Assembly: GCA_963556495.2 (NCBI GenBank)
Contig: OY747721.1
Span: 35,246,349 to 35,310,348, forward strand
Origin: Valencia hispanica
Lineage: Eukaryota; Chordata; Actinopteri; Cyprinodontiformes; Valenciidae
Reading direction: 5' to 3'
DNA length: 64,000 nt
A model generated the notes under the pieces. That model had not been told where the DNA came from, did no database searches, and was given only the letters and a program-made list of their open reading frames with translations. Both the position numbers and the translations under genes were made by a program. This document shows, one piece after another, positions 35,189 through 49,050 of this stretch; positions within the stretch are counted from its first letter, which is position 1; each line of letters begins with the position of its first letter.

Positions 35189-36074
35189 GAATTTTTTTTT
35201 AATTTAATGTCTCAGTTTTTAAACTTACAAACAAAATTTTGAACAATTGTTTTAAAGAAAGAATTTATCATGTCCGTAACCGAGCTTCTTTTAGGTTATT
35301 TTCACATTTAGACAGTCAAAATACACTGGTTAAAGCGCATTCAAAGTATGTGAAATGGCCGATCCTGCCTAAAATCAAAGAAACCCATTTTAAAATCATT
35401 AACAAGATCTATCCCGTCTCTGAATTTCTTAAAAATAGGTTCAAATTTGATGTTGATCCCTGTTGCTTTTGTAACTCAAATGATGAAACTTTGGAACACT
35501 TATTTTTTTCCTGCAGTTTTTCTAAGAATTTTTGGACTCAAATAAGAAATTGGATAAATTTGAAACTGAACATTCCTCCTTTCAGCATTATTGATATTCT
35601 TCTTTTCATGGAAAATCTTGACCATTGCTCTGATGTTGTCAACATCATTGTTTTACTGGGAAAGTACCATATTCACTGTTCCAAGTGGAGAGATTCTAAA
35701 CCATCCTTCCTGTGTTTTATTAACGAATTCAAACTGTTTTACTCCTCATTGAAAAGAATACAGTCTCTTAAGTCTGCAAAGCTAGTTTCCAAACAAATTT
35801 CTTTATGGTTGTTGTTTTAGTTTTCTTTTTCTTTTCCTGTGGCTCCTGCTATGTTTGATTTTAGATTCCATGACTATTTTTTTTTTCTTTTCTGACTTTT
35901 CCTTTTGATAACTACTAGAATCTCCATGTGTTGATCATTGCTTAGATTGATTCATGTACTCCCCTAGTGCGTGTGTGTGTAATTTTCTGCGTGTCCTCTA
36001 CAAGAGTTTGTATTTTGTCTTGATGTTTAATAGTAAATAAAAATAAAAAAACCATTAAAAAAAAATTAAAAAAA
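35189..36074 (+). mobile_element. L1/Tx1-like LINE, 5'-truncated, with 15-bp target duplication
   Basis: The element has an A-rich 3' end (about 36035-36074) and is bounded by identical 15-base copies of ACGTGTACTTTTTTT (35174-35188 and 36075-36089). This is the signature of target-primed reverse transcription at a T-rich site. Only the C-terminal part of ORF2 is present. Confidence 0.9.
35239..35820 (+). pseudogene. L1/Tx1 ORF2 C-terminal fragment (zinc-knuckle region)
   Basis: An uninterrupted 193-codon stretch encodes the end of a LINE polyprotein. It has KWPILPKIKETHFKIINKIYP followed by the zinc-binding block CCFCNSNDETLEHLFFSC (Cys-x2-Cys ... His-x4-Cys), the zf-RVT module found after the reverse transcriptase in L1/Tx1-type ORF2. 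A basic tail ends ISLWLLF before a stop. Endonuclease and reverse transcriptase are absent through 5' truncation. The lack of any stop in this piece suggests a young insertion. Confidence 0.85.
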
Positions 36075-36089
36075 ACGTGTACTTTTTTT

Positions 36090-37536
36090 AAAGCTTCCCA
36101 GGAAAGCATATTCACACAAACTATGATGAGACCCGAACAAAGTGACAGGACCACAATCAAATAAAATAGCTCAGTTTCCCAAACATGAACAAATGTCTCT
36201 GTTGGATGAAGCTGTGTGGCACACCACACGTTAACTCAACGTAACAAGAATCTGCTTTTGTAGACATCCTTGGTAAGACTGTGGTTTTGTGTAATCTTAT
36301 ACATCAAGTCACACAAGTTATCATCAATCACATATCACCTAGCGGTAATGAGCTTTCCTGTGCTAGCCACTTAGTAGGCTGTTGTTACGTTAACTGTTTG
36401 TAAATGAGTTTAACACATTACCCTGCTGTACATGAACAATGATGGTTTTCAATGATGATTCACTTGTCAAAGACGATTGCTGCCAGATGAGGCTTCTCCC
36501 TCTTGCTTTGACATCCCAAACACTGTGCCTCCATTTTCAGTTTGTTTTCATGCAACTCTACTTTGAAATTGTGTACATAGCCCTCCGTGGCATAATGCCG
36601 ACCTTTCTAAAGGCTCTTTGAAGATGTTGTTGTTGCCTCCAAAAGTTGTCAAGAGTCTCTTTAGGAATTGTTTTGGCATGGACCACTCATTGTTAACATG
36701 CAGTTAGCTGCCAGTGATTGTCCGAGTTAGCAACAGTAACTAAGGAGGGCGGTGCTTAGCAGGACTGAGCCACAGGTTAATTGATTTATAAACATCTTTT
36801 AGCCAGCTGTGTATGATGGTAAATCTAACAAACATCGTATTCACTGCTAACTTCTATTCAAATTCCCTCTAATGAAGTAGCAACCATCTACTTATTGTTA
36901 CCAAAAAAAGACTAGATACTAGGTAAAACCATACCCATATTCTGAGGACCAAGAACATTTTATACTTTAGTTTTTAGCAGTTGGTAATCCTGTACCTTTT
37001 TCATTTATTTTTTACCAATTTGTACAAAATGAACTTCAAAGTGTCGCTAGCTAGGACAAAATTAAATCAGCGTCATGAACACATGAAACAGATGACTGGT
37101 TTTAACCAGAGTGACTGTCCAAACACTCCCCTTTCCTCTTTCACTCCTATTTTATCTCAGCCAATTAGCGCCTTCAGGGTTTCCCAAAACTTCAAAATGT
37201 TACAGTTACATCATTTTCTATCATATCGCTCCAACAGCTTAAAATTCTCACGGTGTAATGCCGGAGAACATGTAGGAGTTTATCAGCCAATTATTTATAA
37301 TTGTGTAAAAAGAACCATACTGTGTTCTTTAGGGCTCTATTAAATATGTTGTATTTTTTTCAAAACTTAAATAGGTGTTCTGGTTTTTCTATTTCTGCAC
37401 AAGTTCTTTCATTTAGAGGTATCTATAATCTTTGGGTTAGGAATAAGGCATTAATTTATTGATTTAGTAAAACTCCTAAAATCTGTGTTATCGATAAATA
37501 ATTAGGTGATTTGAAAGAAATGTACCACATGTTATT
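36090..37536. other. Non-coding DNA, nothing recognised
   Basis: No exon or element boundary recognised. Open frames at 36439-36621 and 36981-37343 lack any family motif. Confidence 0.4.
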
Positions 37537-39238
37537 ATGAAAGCAAAAAAACCTCAAATCAGTATAGAACCTCATTTGTGTTTAGACTGTTTTGATTCAG
37601 TCGAGCTTTCTGAATCATCAAAAATATTAGCCTCATCTAAACCCTCAACTTCAACTTGTATGTTGGACCCAATCCCAAGCAAATTATTTAACAAAGTGTT
37701 CCCTTTGATTACTGCCCCCATTTTAGATATGAATTAGTACATGGATACGTACCACAGGAATTTAAAGTTGCTGTAATTAAACATTTACTTTAGAAGTCTT
37801 CTCTGAATCAAGGTGGCTTAATTATAGACCTATATCTAATCTTCCTTTCTTATCTAAAATCCTTGAGAAAATAGTTACTAAACAAGTTTGTGAGCATCTA
37901 AACAGTAACGACCTGTTTGAAGAGTTTCTATCAGGTTTTAGAGCTCATCATAGCACTGAAACAGCACTGATAATATTCTAATGGCCCCAGATAATCGACT
38001 TGTGACTGTTCTGGTTTTCTTAGATCTCAGTGCTGCTTTTGACAGAGTCAATCATTATATTCTCTTAGAAAGGCTTGAACATGTTGCAGGAATCAAAGGA
38101 ACAGATCTAGGCTGGGTTAAATCATGTTTGTCTGATTTCCGTTAGAGTTATGCAGATGATACACAACTATATTTATCCATAAATCCTGATTAATCCAATC
38201 GGCTATGGTTGATTACAGGCATAAAAATCTTGATGACACTAAACCTTCTCCTTTTAAATCCTGAAAAGGCAGAAGTTGCCGTCTTTGGACCAGAAGCTCT
38301 GAAAAAGAAACTGATTAGTCAATCACTTCATCTGGATGGTATTAAATTGGCCTCCAGTAATAACGTAAAGAACCTCGGCGTTATTTTTGACCAAGACTTG
38401 ACATTCAAATCCCATATTAAACAGGTTTCTAGGATTTCTTTCTTTAATCTCTGAATTATTGCTAAAAATAGAAACATCCTGTCCAGGAGTGATGCAAAGA
38501 ACTAGTCAATGCATTTGTTACCCCAAGGCTACTACTGTAATTCTTTACTATCAGGTACTCCACAAAATGCCATTAAAAGCCTTCAGTTGGTCCAAAATAC
38601 TGCAGCAAGAGTTCTGATGAATACGAAAACGAAACGCAATATGATGGTCGGTGTTGATTTTTTATTTTTTTTTGGTCTGTGTTTAATCTGCGGCGCACCG
38701 CCAAAAATTCATCTATTTGTGGGAAACACTGAAGTGGGCAGGTTATAAGTAACGGAGGGGAATAACAGCGAGCTCATAAGTTTCCTAAAAACAAACATTG
38801 TTCACGAGTCCCGCAGCTCGAGTCCGAGTTGAGTCTGAAGTCTCTCGCGGACGAGTCTCAAGTCAAGTCTGAAGTCACTGTGTGAAAAAAAGAGAGAACA
38901 CATTTCTCTCGTTTTAGCTTCCCTTTATTGGCTCTCTGTTAAATCCAGAACAGAATGTAAGATCCTCCTTCTTACATATAAAGCCTTTAATAATCAACCT
39001 CCATCATACATCAGAGATCTGATTGTTCCATATGTTCCTAACAGAGCACTTCGCTCTCAGAATGCAGGTTTACTGGTGGTTCCTAGGATTTCTAAAAGTA
39101 GAATGGGAGGCAGATCTTTTAGTTATCAGGCTCCTCTCCTGTGGAACCAGCTCCCAGCTTTAGTCCGTGAGGCAGACACTCTGTTTACTTTTAAGGCCAG
39201 GCTTAAAACTTTCCTTTTTGATAAAGCTTATAGTTAGA
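37537..39238 (+). pseudogene. L2-like LINE reverse transcriptase, decayed
   Basis: The order of blocks is CMLDPIPSKLFNKVFPL (37657-37710), NYRPISNLPFLSKILEKIV-like text, EEFLSGFRAHHSTETAL (about 37920-37970), VLVFLDLSAAFDRVNHYILL (about 38008-38065), then SYADDTQLYLS with the YADD box at 38149-38160. The segment between SCLSDFR and YADD (about 60 codons in the family, with GVPQGSVLGP) is deleted. The C-terminal blocks are LLLNPEKAEVAVFGPE, LGVIFDQDLTFKSHIKQV and LQLVQNTAARVLMNTKTKR. After an insertion, SLYWLSVKSRTECKILLLTYKA and PLLWNQLPALVREADTLFTF follow. Confidence 0.85.
38633..38884. mobile_element. Insertion in the LINE made of MITE-like pieces
   Basis: About 250 bp interrupts the LINE between TRTK/R codons and the EHI...SLYWL block. 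One part, on the minus strand, reads AGTGTTTCCCACAAATAGATG and GGCGGTGCGCCGC, resembling a hAT-type MITE end. The next part is built of GAGTC/AAGTC words (TCGAGTCCGAGTTGAGTCTG). Boundaries and target duplication are not clear. Confidence 0.5.
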
Positions 39239-39399
39239 GTGGCTTAGGTCATCCTGAGCTATCTCTGTAGTTTGCTGCTACAGGTTTAGACTGCTGGAGG
39301 ACAGACTTACCAATTTTCTTCACTCTGCTTCTTATCTCTTCTACTACTCTCCAGTTGCATTATTTGCTTTTATTTCGATTGGTAACTGTTTTTTCTCAG

Positions 39400-39990
39400 T
39401 GTTTTTCAGAAGAAACAGGGCTAAGTCAATCACTGTTTCCTTCATGGGAGAAGAAGTGGCGGTGGTTGAGGAGTATACATACCTCGGAGTTCACCTTGAC
39501 AACAGACTGGACTGGAGACTGAACAGTGAAACCGTCTACAAGAAGGGACAGAGCAGACTGTACTTCTTGAGGAAGATTAGGTCCTTCAAGGTTTGCAGCA
39601 AGATGCTTAAAATTTTCTACAAGTCTGTTGTAAAGAGTGTAATCTCTTCAGCCATCCTCTGTTGGGGTGGCAGCATCAGAGCCAGGGACTTAAAAAGGCT
39701 CAACAACCTGATAAAGAAGGCTGGTTCTGTTCTTGGCACAACTGTGGAACATCTGGAGATAATGCAAAGAAGGATTCTTCATAAAATCAAAAAGATTATA
39801 GACAACCCTGAGCATCCTCTTCATGAGACAGTCATACAACAACAGAGCGTCTTCAGTCGGAGGCTTCTTCTGTTTCGCTGCAATACAGACCGCTACAGGA
39901 AATCCTTCCTGCCTACAGCCAGCATTATCTACAACAACACTTAATTTCCCTCTGGGATCAATAAACTATTTTGGAATTGAATTTGAATTA
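39400..39990 (+). mobile_element. Second LINE 3' end nested in the L2-like LINE
   Basis: A clean coding block is followed by a short untranslated end TTTCCCTCTGGGATCAATAAA and a GAATTGAATTTGAATT tail. It sits between two parts of the host LINE's 3' region. The 5' end is truncated. No exact target duplication was found. Confidence 0.7.
39402..39944 (+). pseudogene. Nested LINE, ORF2 C-terminal fragment
   Basis: About 180 codons without a stop encode the region after the reverse transcriptase: VVEEYTYLGVHLDNRLDW, KKGQSRLYFLRKIRSFKVC, YKSVVKSVISSAILCWGGS, LNNLIKKAGSVLGTTVE and, at the end, NTDRYRKSFLPTASIIYNNT. These blocks are common in fish LINE polyproteins but do not fix the clade. The catalytic part is missing. 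The intact frame implies it is younger than the LINE that contains it. Confidence 0.75.
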
Positions 39991-40699
39991 TCAACTTTTT
40001 ACTTTTTTCATATAGAAAGTACTCTTACATCAGTTTTTCTGTTCTTTCTGTGTCTCTGCTCTGTCTTCTCAAACCCCCAGACGGTCGTGGCAGATGGCCG
40101 CTTGTACTGAGCCTGGTTCTGCTGGAGGTTTCTTCCTGTTAAAGGAGAGTCTTTCCTCTCCACTCTCACTACATGCTTGCTCAGTATGAGGGATTGCTGT
40201 GAAGTCAACGACAATGCAGACAACTGTCTACTGTTGCTACATGTTCATTCAGGAGTGAATGCTGCAAGTCGATGACTTGATGCAATCAGCTAGGATTCCA
40301 TAAATAGAAAACTTTTAAACTGATTGGATTAATGAACTGAATGATTAACTGGAATGTATGTATGATTGAATTAAAATGACTTTTTTTGTATAGTGCATCG
40401 AGATGACGTGTTTTTAATTTACGCCATATAAATGAACTGAATTGAATTATGAACAGCAGTATTGTACAATAATGCTAAAGATGATTTTGGACACATTATT
40501 TGACCCTGTGTAGCCTAAACATATATCCTGAATTGTCCTTCTGCTTCAGAACCTGAGTGAATTAAACATCGTCGTTCATAATTTTCTGCTGCTCCTCTAT
40601 GGCCATCGCTGTGAGGCAGATGAGCTCCAGTCATATTAAACAGAAAGACAGCTTGGGTGTCTCAACAGGTTCATTTAAGAAATTGAACACTTTCCCTTG

Positions 40700-43014
<2,315 letters not shown>

Positions 43015-43016
43015 TA

Positions 43017-44533
43017 CAGGTCCTTCTCAAAAAATTAGCATATTGTGATTAAGTTCATTCTTTTCCATAATGTAATGATAAAAATTTAACTTTCATATAT
43101 TTTAGATTCATTGCACACCAATTGAAATATTTCAGGTCTTTTATTGTTTTAAAACTGATGATTTTGGCATACAGCTCATGAAAACCCAAAATTCCTATCT
43201 CAAAAAATTAGCATATTTCATCCGACCAATAAAAGAAAAGTTTTTTTAATACAAAAAAAGTCAACCTTCAAATAATTATGATCAGTTATGCACTCAATAC
43301 TTGGTCGGAAATCCTTTTGCAGAAATGACTGCTTCAATGCGGCGTGGCATGGAGGCAATCAGCCTGTGGCACTGCTGAGGTGTTATGGAGGCCCAGGATG
43401 CTTCGATAGCGGCCTTAAGCTCATCCAGAGTGTTGGGTCTTGCGTCTCAACTTCCTCTTCACAATATCCCACAGATTCTCTATGGGGTTCAGGTCAGGAG
43501 AGTTGGCAGGCCAATTGAGCCCAGTAATACCATGGTCAGTAAACCATTTACCAGTGGTTTTGGCACTGTGAGCAGGTGCCAGGTCGTGCTGAAAAATGAA
43601 AACACAGTGGACCAACACCAGCAGCTGACATGGCACCCCAGACCATCACTGACTGTGGGTACTTGACACTGGACTTCAGGCATTTTGGCATTTCCTTCTC
43701 CCCAGTCTTCCTCCAGACTTTGGCACCTTGTTTTCCGAATGACATGCAAAATTTGCTTTCATCCGAATAAAGTACTTTGGACCACTGAGCAACAATCCAG
43801 TGCTGCTTTTCTGTAGCCCAGGTCAGGCGCTTCTGCCGCTGTTTCTGGTTCAAAAGTGGCTTGACCTGGGGAATGCGGCACCTGTAGCCCATTTCCTGCA
43901 CACGCCTGTGCACGGTGGCTCTGGATGTTTCTACTCCAGACTCAGTCCACTGCTTCCGCAGGTCCCCCAAGGTCTGGAATCGGTCCTTCTCCACAATCTT
44001 CCTCAGGGTCCAGTCACCTCTTCTCGTTCTGCAGCGTTTTCTGCCACACTTTTTCCTTCCCACAGACTTCCCACTGAGGTGCCTTGATACAGCACTCTGG
44101 GAACAGCCTATTTGTTCAGAAATTTCTTTCTGTGTCTTACCCTCTTGCTTGAGGGTGTCAATGATGGCCTTCTGGGCAGCTGTCAGGTCGGCAGTCTTAC
44201 CCATGATTGCGGTTTTGAGTAATGAACCAGGCTGTGAGTTTTTAAAAGCCTCAGGAATCTTTTGCAGGTGTTTAGAGTTAATTAGTTGATTCAGATGATT
44301 AGGTTAATAGCTCGTTTAGAGAACCTTTTCATGATATGCTAATTTTTTGAGATAGGAATTTTGGGCTTTCATGAGCTGTATGCCAAAATCATCAGTTTTA
44401 AAACAATAAAATACCTGAAATATTTCAGTTGGTGTGCAATGAATCTAAAATATATGAAAGTGTAATTTTTATCATTACATTATGGAAAAGAATGAACTTT
44501 ATCACAATATGCTAATTTGTTGAGAAGGACCTG
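43017..44533 (-). mobile_element. Tc1-like transposon with IR/DR-type ends
   Basis: Inverted repeats of about 200 bp begin CAGGTCCTTCTCAA on both sides, differ at only about seven positions, and are flanked by TA (43015-43016 and 44534-44535). Within the left repeat the word TCTCAAAAAATTAGCATAT occurs at the outer end (43025) and again at the inner end (about 43198). The right side has the same arrangement, so each end has paired direct repeats as in Sleeping Beauty-type elements. The transposase gene on the minus strand is damaged. Confidence 0.95.
43290..44204 (-). pseudogene. Tc1-like DD34E transposase with internal deletion
   Basis: Starts MGKTADLTAAQKAIIDTLKQ. An HTH region (about residues 20-45, EISEQIGCSQSAVSRHL) and a second one are present, then the first catalytic Asp at residue 148 in LYSDESKF. 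After VMVWGAMSAAGVGPLCF a deletion of roughly 100 nt removes the stretch before the second Asp and shifts the frame. That Asp survives in FQHDLAPAHSAK (about 43590) and the Glu in SPDLNPIENLW (about 43470). A further shift near 43430 disrupts the tail, whose last codons (ISAKGFPTKY) read in another frame to about 43290. It cannot give active enzyme. Confidence 0.9.
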
Positions 44534-44700
44534 TATTAAAGATGTCAGATGAACTAATAAAAGCCTATTTCATTGAGTCATTACCAACTAGCTGATGGCT
44601 CCATTACATCTCTTCAGACTAATTTGAAAACTAGCAACGTTGAGGAACATATAAATAATCAACACTTTAACGTTTACAGTTGAGAAACCCGTTTTCCAAT

Positions 44701-44985
44701 TAAGGCTGGTTCACACGGCAATATTTTGAAATGGTCGAATGATTCCCAAACCCTGAGAAACCACACACACGGCGAAAATCGTGGATATATCAGTTGTGGC
44801 CCTACTGTGTATGATGTGTGACTAGAGGTCAAAGACGAGACACTACTCACCACCAAGTTTGACTCACAAACATCCTGAGCTCAAAAGGGAAGTCTTACTA
44901 AACCTTACGTTATAAAATGTGACAAGTCAAAGGAGTAAATAAACATGGCGGCCAAGGAGGAGGGATTGGCAATAGAAATTTCTTT
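44701..44985. repeat. Unclassified interspersed repeat, copy 1
   Basis: It starts TAAGGCTGGTTCACACGGCA and contains AAATCGTGGATATATCAGTT, GACGAGACAC and AATAAACATGGCGGCCAAGG. The same words occur in the same order at 52998-53468. The two are dispersed copies of one family, probably a MITE given the GGTTCACACGG start. Confidence 0.6.
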
Positions 44986-46440
44986 CTACCCTAGACTACT
45001 TTAACTTTAGTTGGAGCAATATAATCAATGATGGCTGAAATTTGAGAGAAAATCATCTACCAGCTTCTTTACTGAGTTTGTGTTGGAGTATGGAGGGGAT
45101 GGGGTTGAGGTGGGAGAGCAAATTCATTTAAAGGTTTCAACTGAACTGTCCCTGAAAAAAAAAAAAAACTTTTTATAGTGGTCTTACTGTGGCTTTGAAA
45201 TAATAATAGACACTTCTAAGGCCTATCGATGCCCGTCACCTCGCTTTCTGATGGGCTACAGCTCACATTCAACAGGCTGCATGCTAGTTTGTCCTCGCAG
45301 ACCACACACGCTGCAATATCGGGCCAAGACAATCAGACATGTTGAATATCCCTGGTTTGTGATCGGAGCGGTACCCATGTCCTTTTGAGCAGACCAGGGC
45401 GGTCCTCACTCACCAGACACGGTTGGGATATCTGTTAAGATTGTTTTATCATCCTGATAATCAGGTTGTTCTTGGGATTGCTGGAAGGGGAGAGTTGGGA
45501 CAATAATCTATGGAACGCCAACATTTTCAAAATTAAATAAATAAATAAAATCCTGTGATATAAATATCTAGAAGAAACAATAAGAGAAATATATAATATG
45601 ACAATGAAATAGTGAAAAATCTAAGAGGCATACTTCCATGAAGAATATGAACACTTCTACTAAGGGATCTCTTGTCTAACATTTGGTTTTAAGCAGAATC
45701 CGTATAATGCTTTGTCAAAGGTAGACTTCTAGCATTGATATCACTGATGAATTCCAGGTAACCAAGCCTCCACTGACATCAGCTGACAACCTACAACTCT
45801 TTTCTATCTTCCAAATAGTCTCTGTGGCTTTACAAGAAGCTGCAATATGGCATCTGTTGTTTCTTACTGACATAGTCAGCATTAAGGGAAGCTTTAAATT
45901 GGGCCTTGGGCATCCGTAACAAACTAGCCAATTAAAGAAGGCAATGCAAGCCCATCATTTAACGATGTTTATTTGACCCTATATGTTCCTGACAGTTTTG
46001 GTCCCTCTGAAAAGCTGTTCATTGTTTTCTTTGTCCATATTTTGTGTTTCTGACATACAGCTTTAAAAAGAAAAAGATTCACAGGTAAAAGATGATCAGC
46101 ATTATTTATGTCCGACCAGTATTTTAAATATTGTGGCTCTGTTGTGTGTGACTCATACTGTATGATGTATATGCAGTTGCTAGAGATGCAGAGTAGATTA
46201 GCTGTACAATTGCAGAGCTTTATGGAGTGTTTCTGTTTTATTAGATCCAAAATAGCTACAACAGAGGGCAAACTATTTTCAGCGATATGCTGATGTTTGT
46301 CAAAGCTTTGAGTTCTACTCCTCACTGATCAGATCTAACAGCCTTTGTTTTGCTTTTTTAGCTGTACACCTGAGCCCCACTCATAAACTAATTATGAATA
46401 TTTCCAGTCTGCTCTGACCTGTCAAAGGAAAATTACTGAG
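44986..46440. other. Non-coding DNA, nothing recognised
   Basis: No exon or repeat boundary recognised. The minus-strand open frame at 45969-46325 has no family motif. Confidence 0.4.
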
Positions 46441-46895
46441 CTTTTGAAAAAGTATTCACATTCTTTTTCACATGACACCAAACATGTCAGGGATAAGGTT
46501 GTGCTGACATTTAAAGCAGGCCTGTGTTATAAAATAATGTCATGCTGAACATCTTTGAGGACAGCTCAATCCTGCATCCCAAACTGGAAAAGGTATGGAG
46601 CAGACAGCTTGCGATTTTAAAAGTATTCATGAGATAAGCAGTCAGGATACCCATAACAGCTCTGAAGGAGCTGAAAATATTCATTTCAGGTGAGAAAATT
46701 GGTCGACAAGGCAACAATTAAATTTGAAATTCATAAATACGGCCTTTATGGAAGAATGGCCAGAAGCCAGTGTTAAAGGAAAATCTAAATCAAAATTCCT
46801 GTTTGCAGCTAAAGTCATGTAGATGAAACAGCAAACATGTGGAAGAAGGTTCTCGGGTCAGATGAGACCTAACCCTGCAATACTGGTAAGGACTG
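46441..46895 (+). pseudogene. Ancient Tc1-like remnant, 5' part
   Basis: CTTTTGAAAAAGTATTCACA resembles a Tc1 end. AACATGTCAGGGATAAGGTTGT, a degraded HTH region, GGCCTTTATGGAAGAATGGC and GCAAACATGTGGAAGAAGGT then follow in the order of Tc1 transposase genes on the plus strand. The last block gives ANMWKKVLGSDET, with the first catalytic Asp. Many stops and gaps are present. The family is close to that of the element at 9032, but this copy is much older. The 3' half is missing. Confidence 0.75.
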
Positions 46896-47327
46896 AAGAG
46901 AAGCAGCTGGTGTGGTCACATGATGTATAATTATATTATGAATTTTGGTAAAGAACCCAAAAAGGCCTGTCCTATAACTGAGACGTAAATATTGTATTAT
47001 ATAAATTAATTTCTAATCAGCACCTTCACATTTAATTCAAAGGGAAAATTCTACTAAAGATACCAGAAAAGGTTTTAAAACTACCAAAATATGCAGCCTC
47101 ACTATTGAAGTGTTCAGTAACATTAAACCTTGGAATAACGCAGAATTACTTTAGAAAAACATGATTACATTCATACATGGGTCCTAAAGAAATGGATAAA
47201 CCAGCTATGGAGAGAGAAACAAAAACCATGACATAATAAAGATTACATTAAAAATCAACAAAACATCTGAGGCAAAGATTAAAATCTGCAAACTCATTTC
47301 TAAGCATTTCCTCAGAACTAGACTTCT
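46896..47327. other. Non-coding DNA, nothing recognised
   Basis: AT-rich spacer between two Tc1-derived remnants. Confidence 0.4.
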
Positions 47328-48221
47328 TCCACAAAAAATAATGGGAAAACTTAAACGACACAATGCAACTCCAAGTCAATCACACTTCTGTGAAATCAAA
47401 CTGTCCACTTAGGAAGCAACACTGATTGACAATTTCACATGCTGTTGTGCAAATGGAATAGACAACAGGGGGAAATTATAGGCAATTAGCAAGACACCCC
47501 CAATAAAAGAGTGGTTCTGCAGGTGGTGACCAAAGACCACTTCTGGCTGATGTTTTGGTCACTTTTGAGTGCTGGCTGTGCTTTCAATCTAGTGGTGGCA
47601 TGAGACTGAGTCTACAACCCACATAAGTGGCTCAGGTAGTGCAGCTCATCCAGAATGGCACATCAATGCGAGGTGTGGCAAGAAGGTTTGCTGTGTCTGT
47701 CAGCGTAGAGTCCAGAGCATGGAGGCGCTACCAGGAGACAGGCCAGTACATCAGGAGACGTGGAGGAGGGTAACGAGATTAGATCCTCAGACCCCTTGTG
47801 AGACCAAGTGCTGGTGCGGTTGGCCCTGGGTTCCTCCTAATGCAAGACGATGCTAGACCTCATGTGGCTGGAATGTGTCAGCAGTTCCTGCAAGAGGAAG
47901 GCATTGAGGCCATGGACTGGCCCGCCCATTCCCCAGACCTGATTCCAATTGAGCACATCCTGTCTCGCTCCATCCACCAATGCCACGTTGCACCACAGAC
48001 TGTACAGGAGTTGGCAGATGCTTTACTCCAGGTCTGGGAGAAAATCCCGCAGGAGACCATCTACCACCTCATCAGGAGCATGCCCAGGGGTTGTAGGGAG
48101 GTCATACAGGAACATGGAGGCCACACACACTACTGAGCCTCATTTTATTTAATAAGAATATTTCATTCTTTCAGATCTAAGATGTGTTATTTTAGTGTTA
48201 CCTTTATTTCTTTGAGCAGTG
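47328..48221 (+). mobile_element. Tc1-like deletion derivative (keeps both ends)
   Basis: The right end AACACTAAAATAACACA-type repeat (read on the minus strand, starting CACTGCTCAAAGAAATAAAGG) is clear and followed by TA (48222-48223). The left end (CAAAAAATAATGGGAAAAC) matches it imperfectly. Inside, the untranslated leader and the first codons are joined near 47772 (GGAGGAGG/GTAACGAGAT) to the C-terminal third of the gene, so several hundred bases of coding sequence are gone. The missing middle of the same family is found at 58474-58935. Confidence 0.85.
47798..48136 (+). pseudogene. Tc1-like transposase, C-terminal third
   Basis: The frame carries the second catalytic Asp in [11 protein letters not shown] (residue 17 of this piece) and the Glu in SPDLIPIEHI (residue 52), 34 residues apart as in DD34E enzymes. 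It ends GCREVIQEHGGHTHY and a stop. The block after IEHI is shortened (the family has IWDxMSR). The first Asp and the DNA-binding half are absent. Confidence 0.85.
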
Positions 48222-48223
48222 TA

Positions 48224-49050
48224 TATTTAGTTTGCCCACGATACTCACGATAAGCAACACCTTCAGAGACATGAAGAAATGAAGTAAACTTGAAGAAAAA
48301 GTACTAAACAAACAAATGCTTTAATGAGGTTAGAATGCCAAACAGTACAACACTAGTACATATCATATTTCAGTGCAACTCCATTCAAATAAGGCAGAAT
48401 AATCTCAGCGCGATTACTGAAGCCTGGGCGTTCCTTGTTTTTACATAATCTGGTGACCATTGAAACACCGTGCCTCTGTTTGTTGAATCTCTTGATGCAC
48501 TCTTTACACCATTAGTCCAACCACTAGAATCTTATCTAAAAAAACTACTATTCTTTATTCAAATTTAATAACATACAGACATTAAGATGAGTTTATATTA
48601 TAAATAAATATATATAAATATTTGTGTGCTAACCTTTATTGTACAGTTACACGAATGCAGAAATTATTTTCTTGGGCTGAGCTCTGTTGTGGTGTCTTTG
48701 CCCAGCGACCTGGAAAGTAATCTATTCATTTCTTTTCAAAGAGGTGGAGTAGAATGAAATTTAATCTGGAGCATTGCTTAAGTCCACTGCACATAAAAAT
48801 GAAATATAACTACATTGCTGTGTTCAGTAGAGTCTACACCAAGCAAGTATCTTTGAGCATCACTTGTATCTGATTAAGAATGATTTAGCACAGCAGGGAT
48901 GTACAGGCGGAGAGGAGACTACATTACTTAATGAAGGACACTGAAGACACATTAGCTAAACATCTACCGTAGATATCATCGTGCCCTTCAGATAATGGGA
49001 AATAAACACGAAGCAGCTGATTCTTGATCGTTTTTCAAACATCTACAGCT
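48224..49050. other. Non-coding DNA, nothing recognised
   Basis: AT-rich sequence with no recognised exon or element boundary. Confidence 0.4.

Larger units (their letters stand above)
37537..40446 (+). mobile_element. L2-like LINE with two later insertions
   Basis: Reverse transcriptase blocks start near 37600. The C-terminal block ends in LKTFLFDKAYS at 39236, and the 3' untranslated end CGCCATATAAATGAACTGAATTGAATT is at about 40446. Two segments do not belong: about 38633-38884, inside the C-terminal coding part, and about 39400-39990, a second LINE's 3' end within the untranslated tail. The family differs from the LINE at 20236. Confidence 0.8.
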
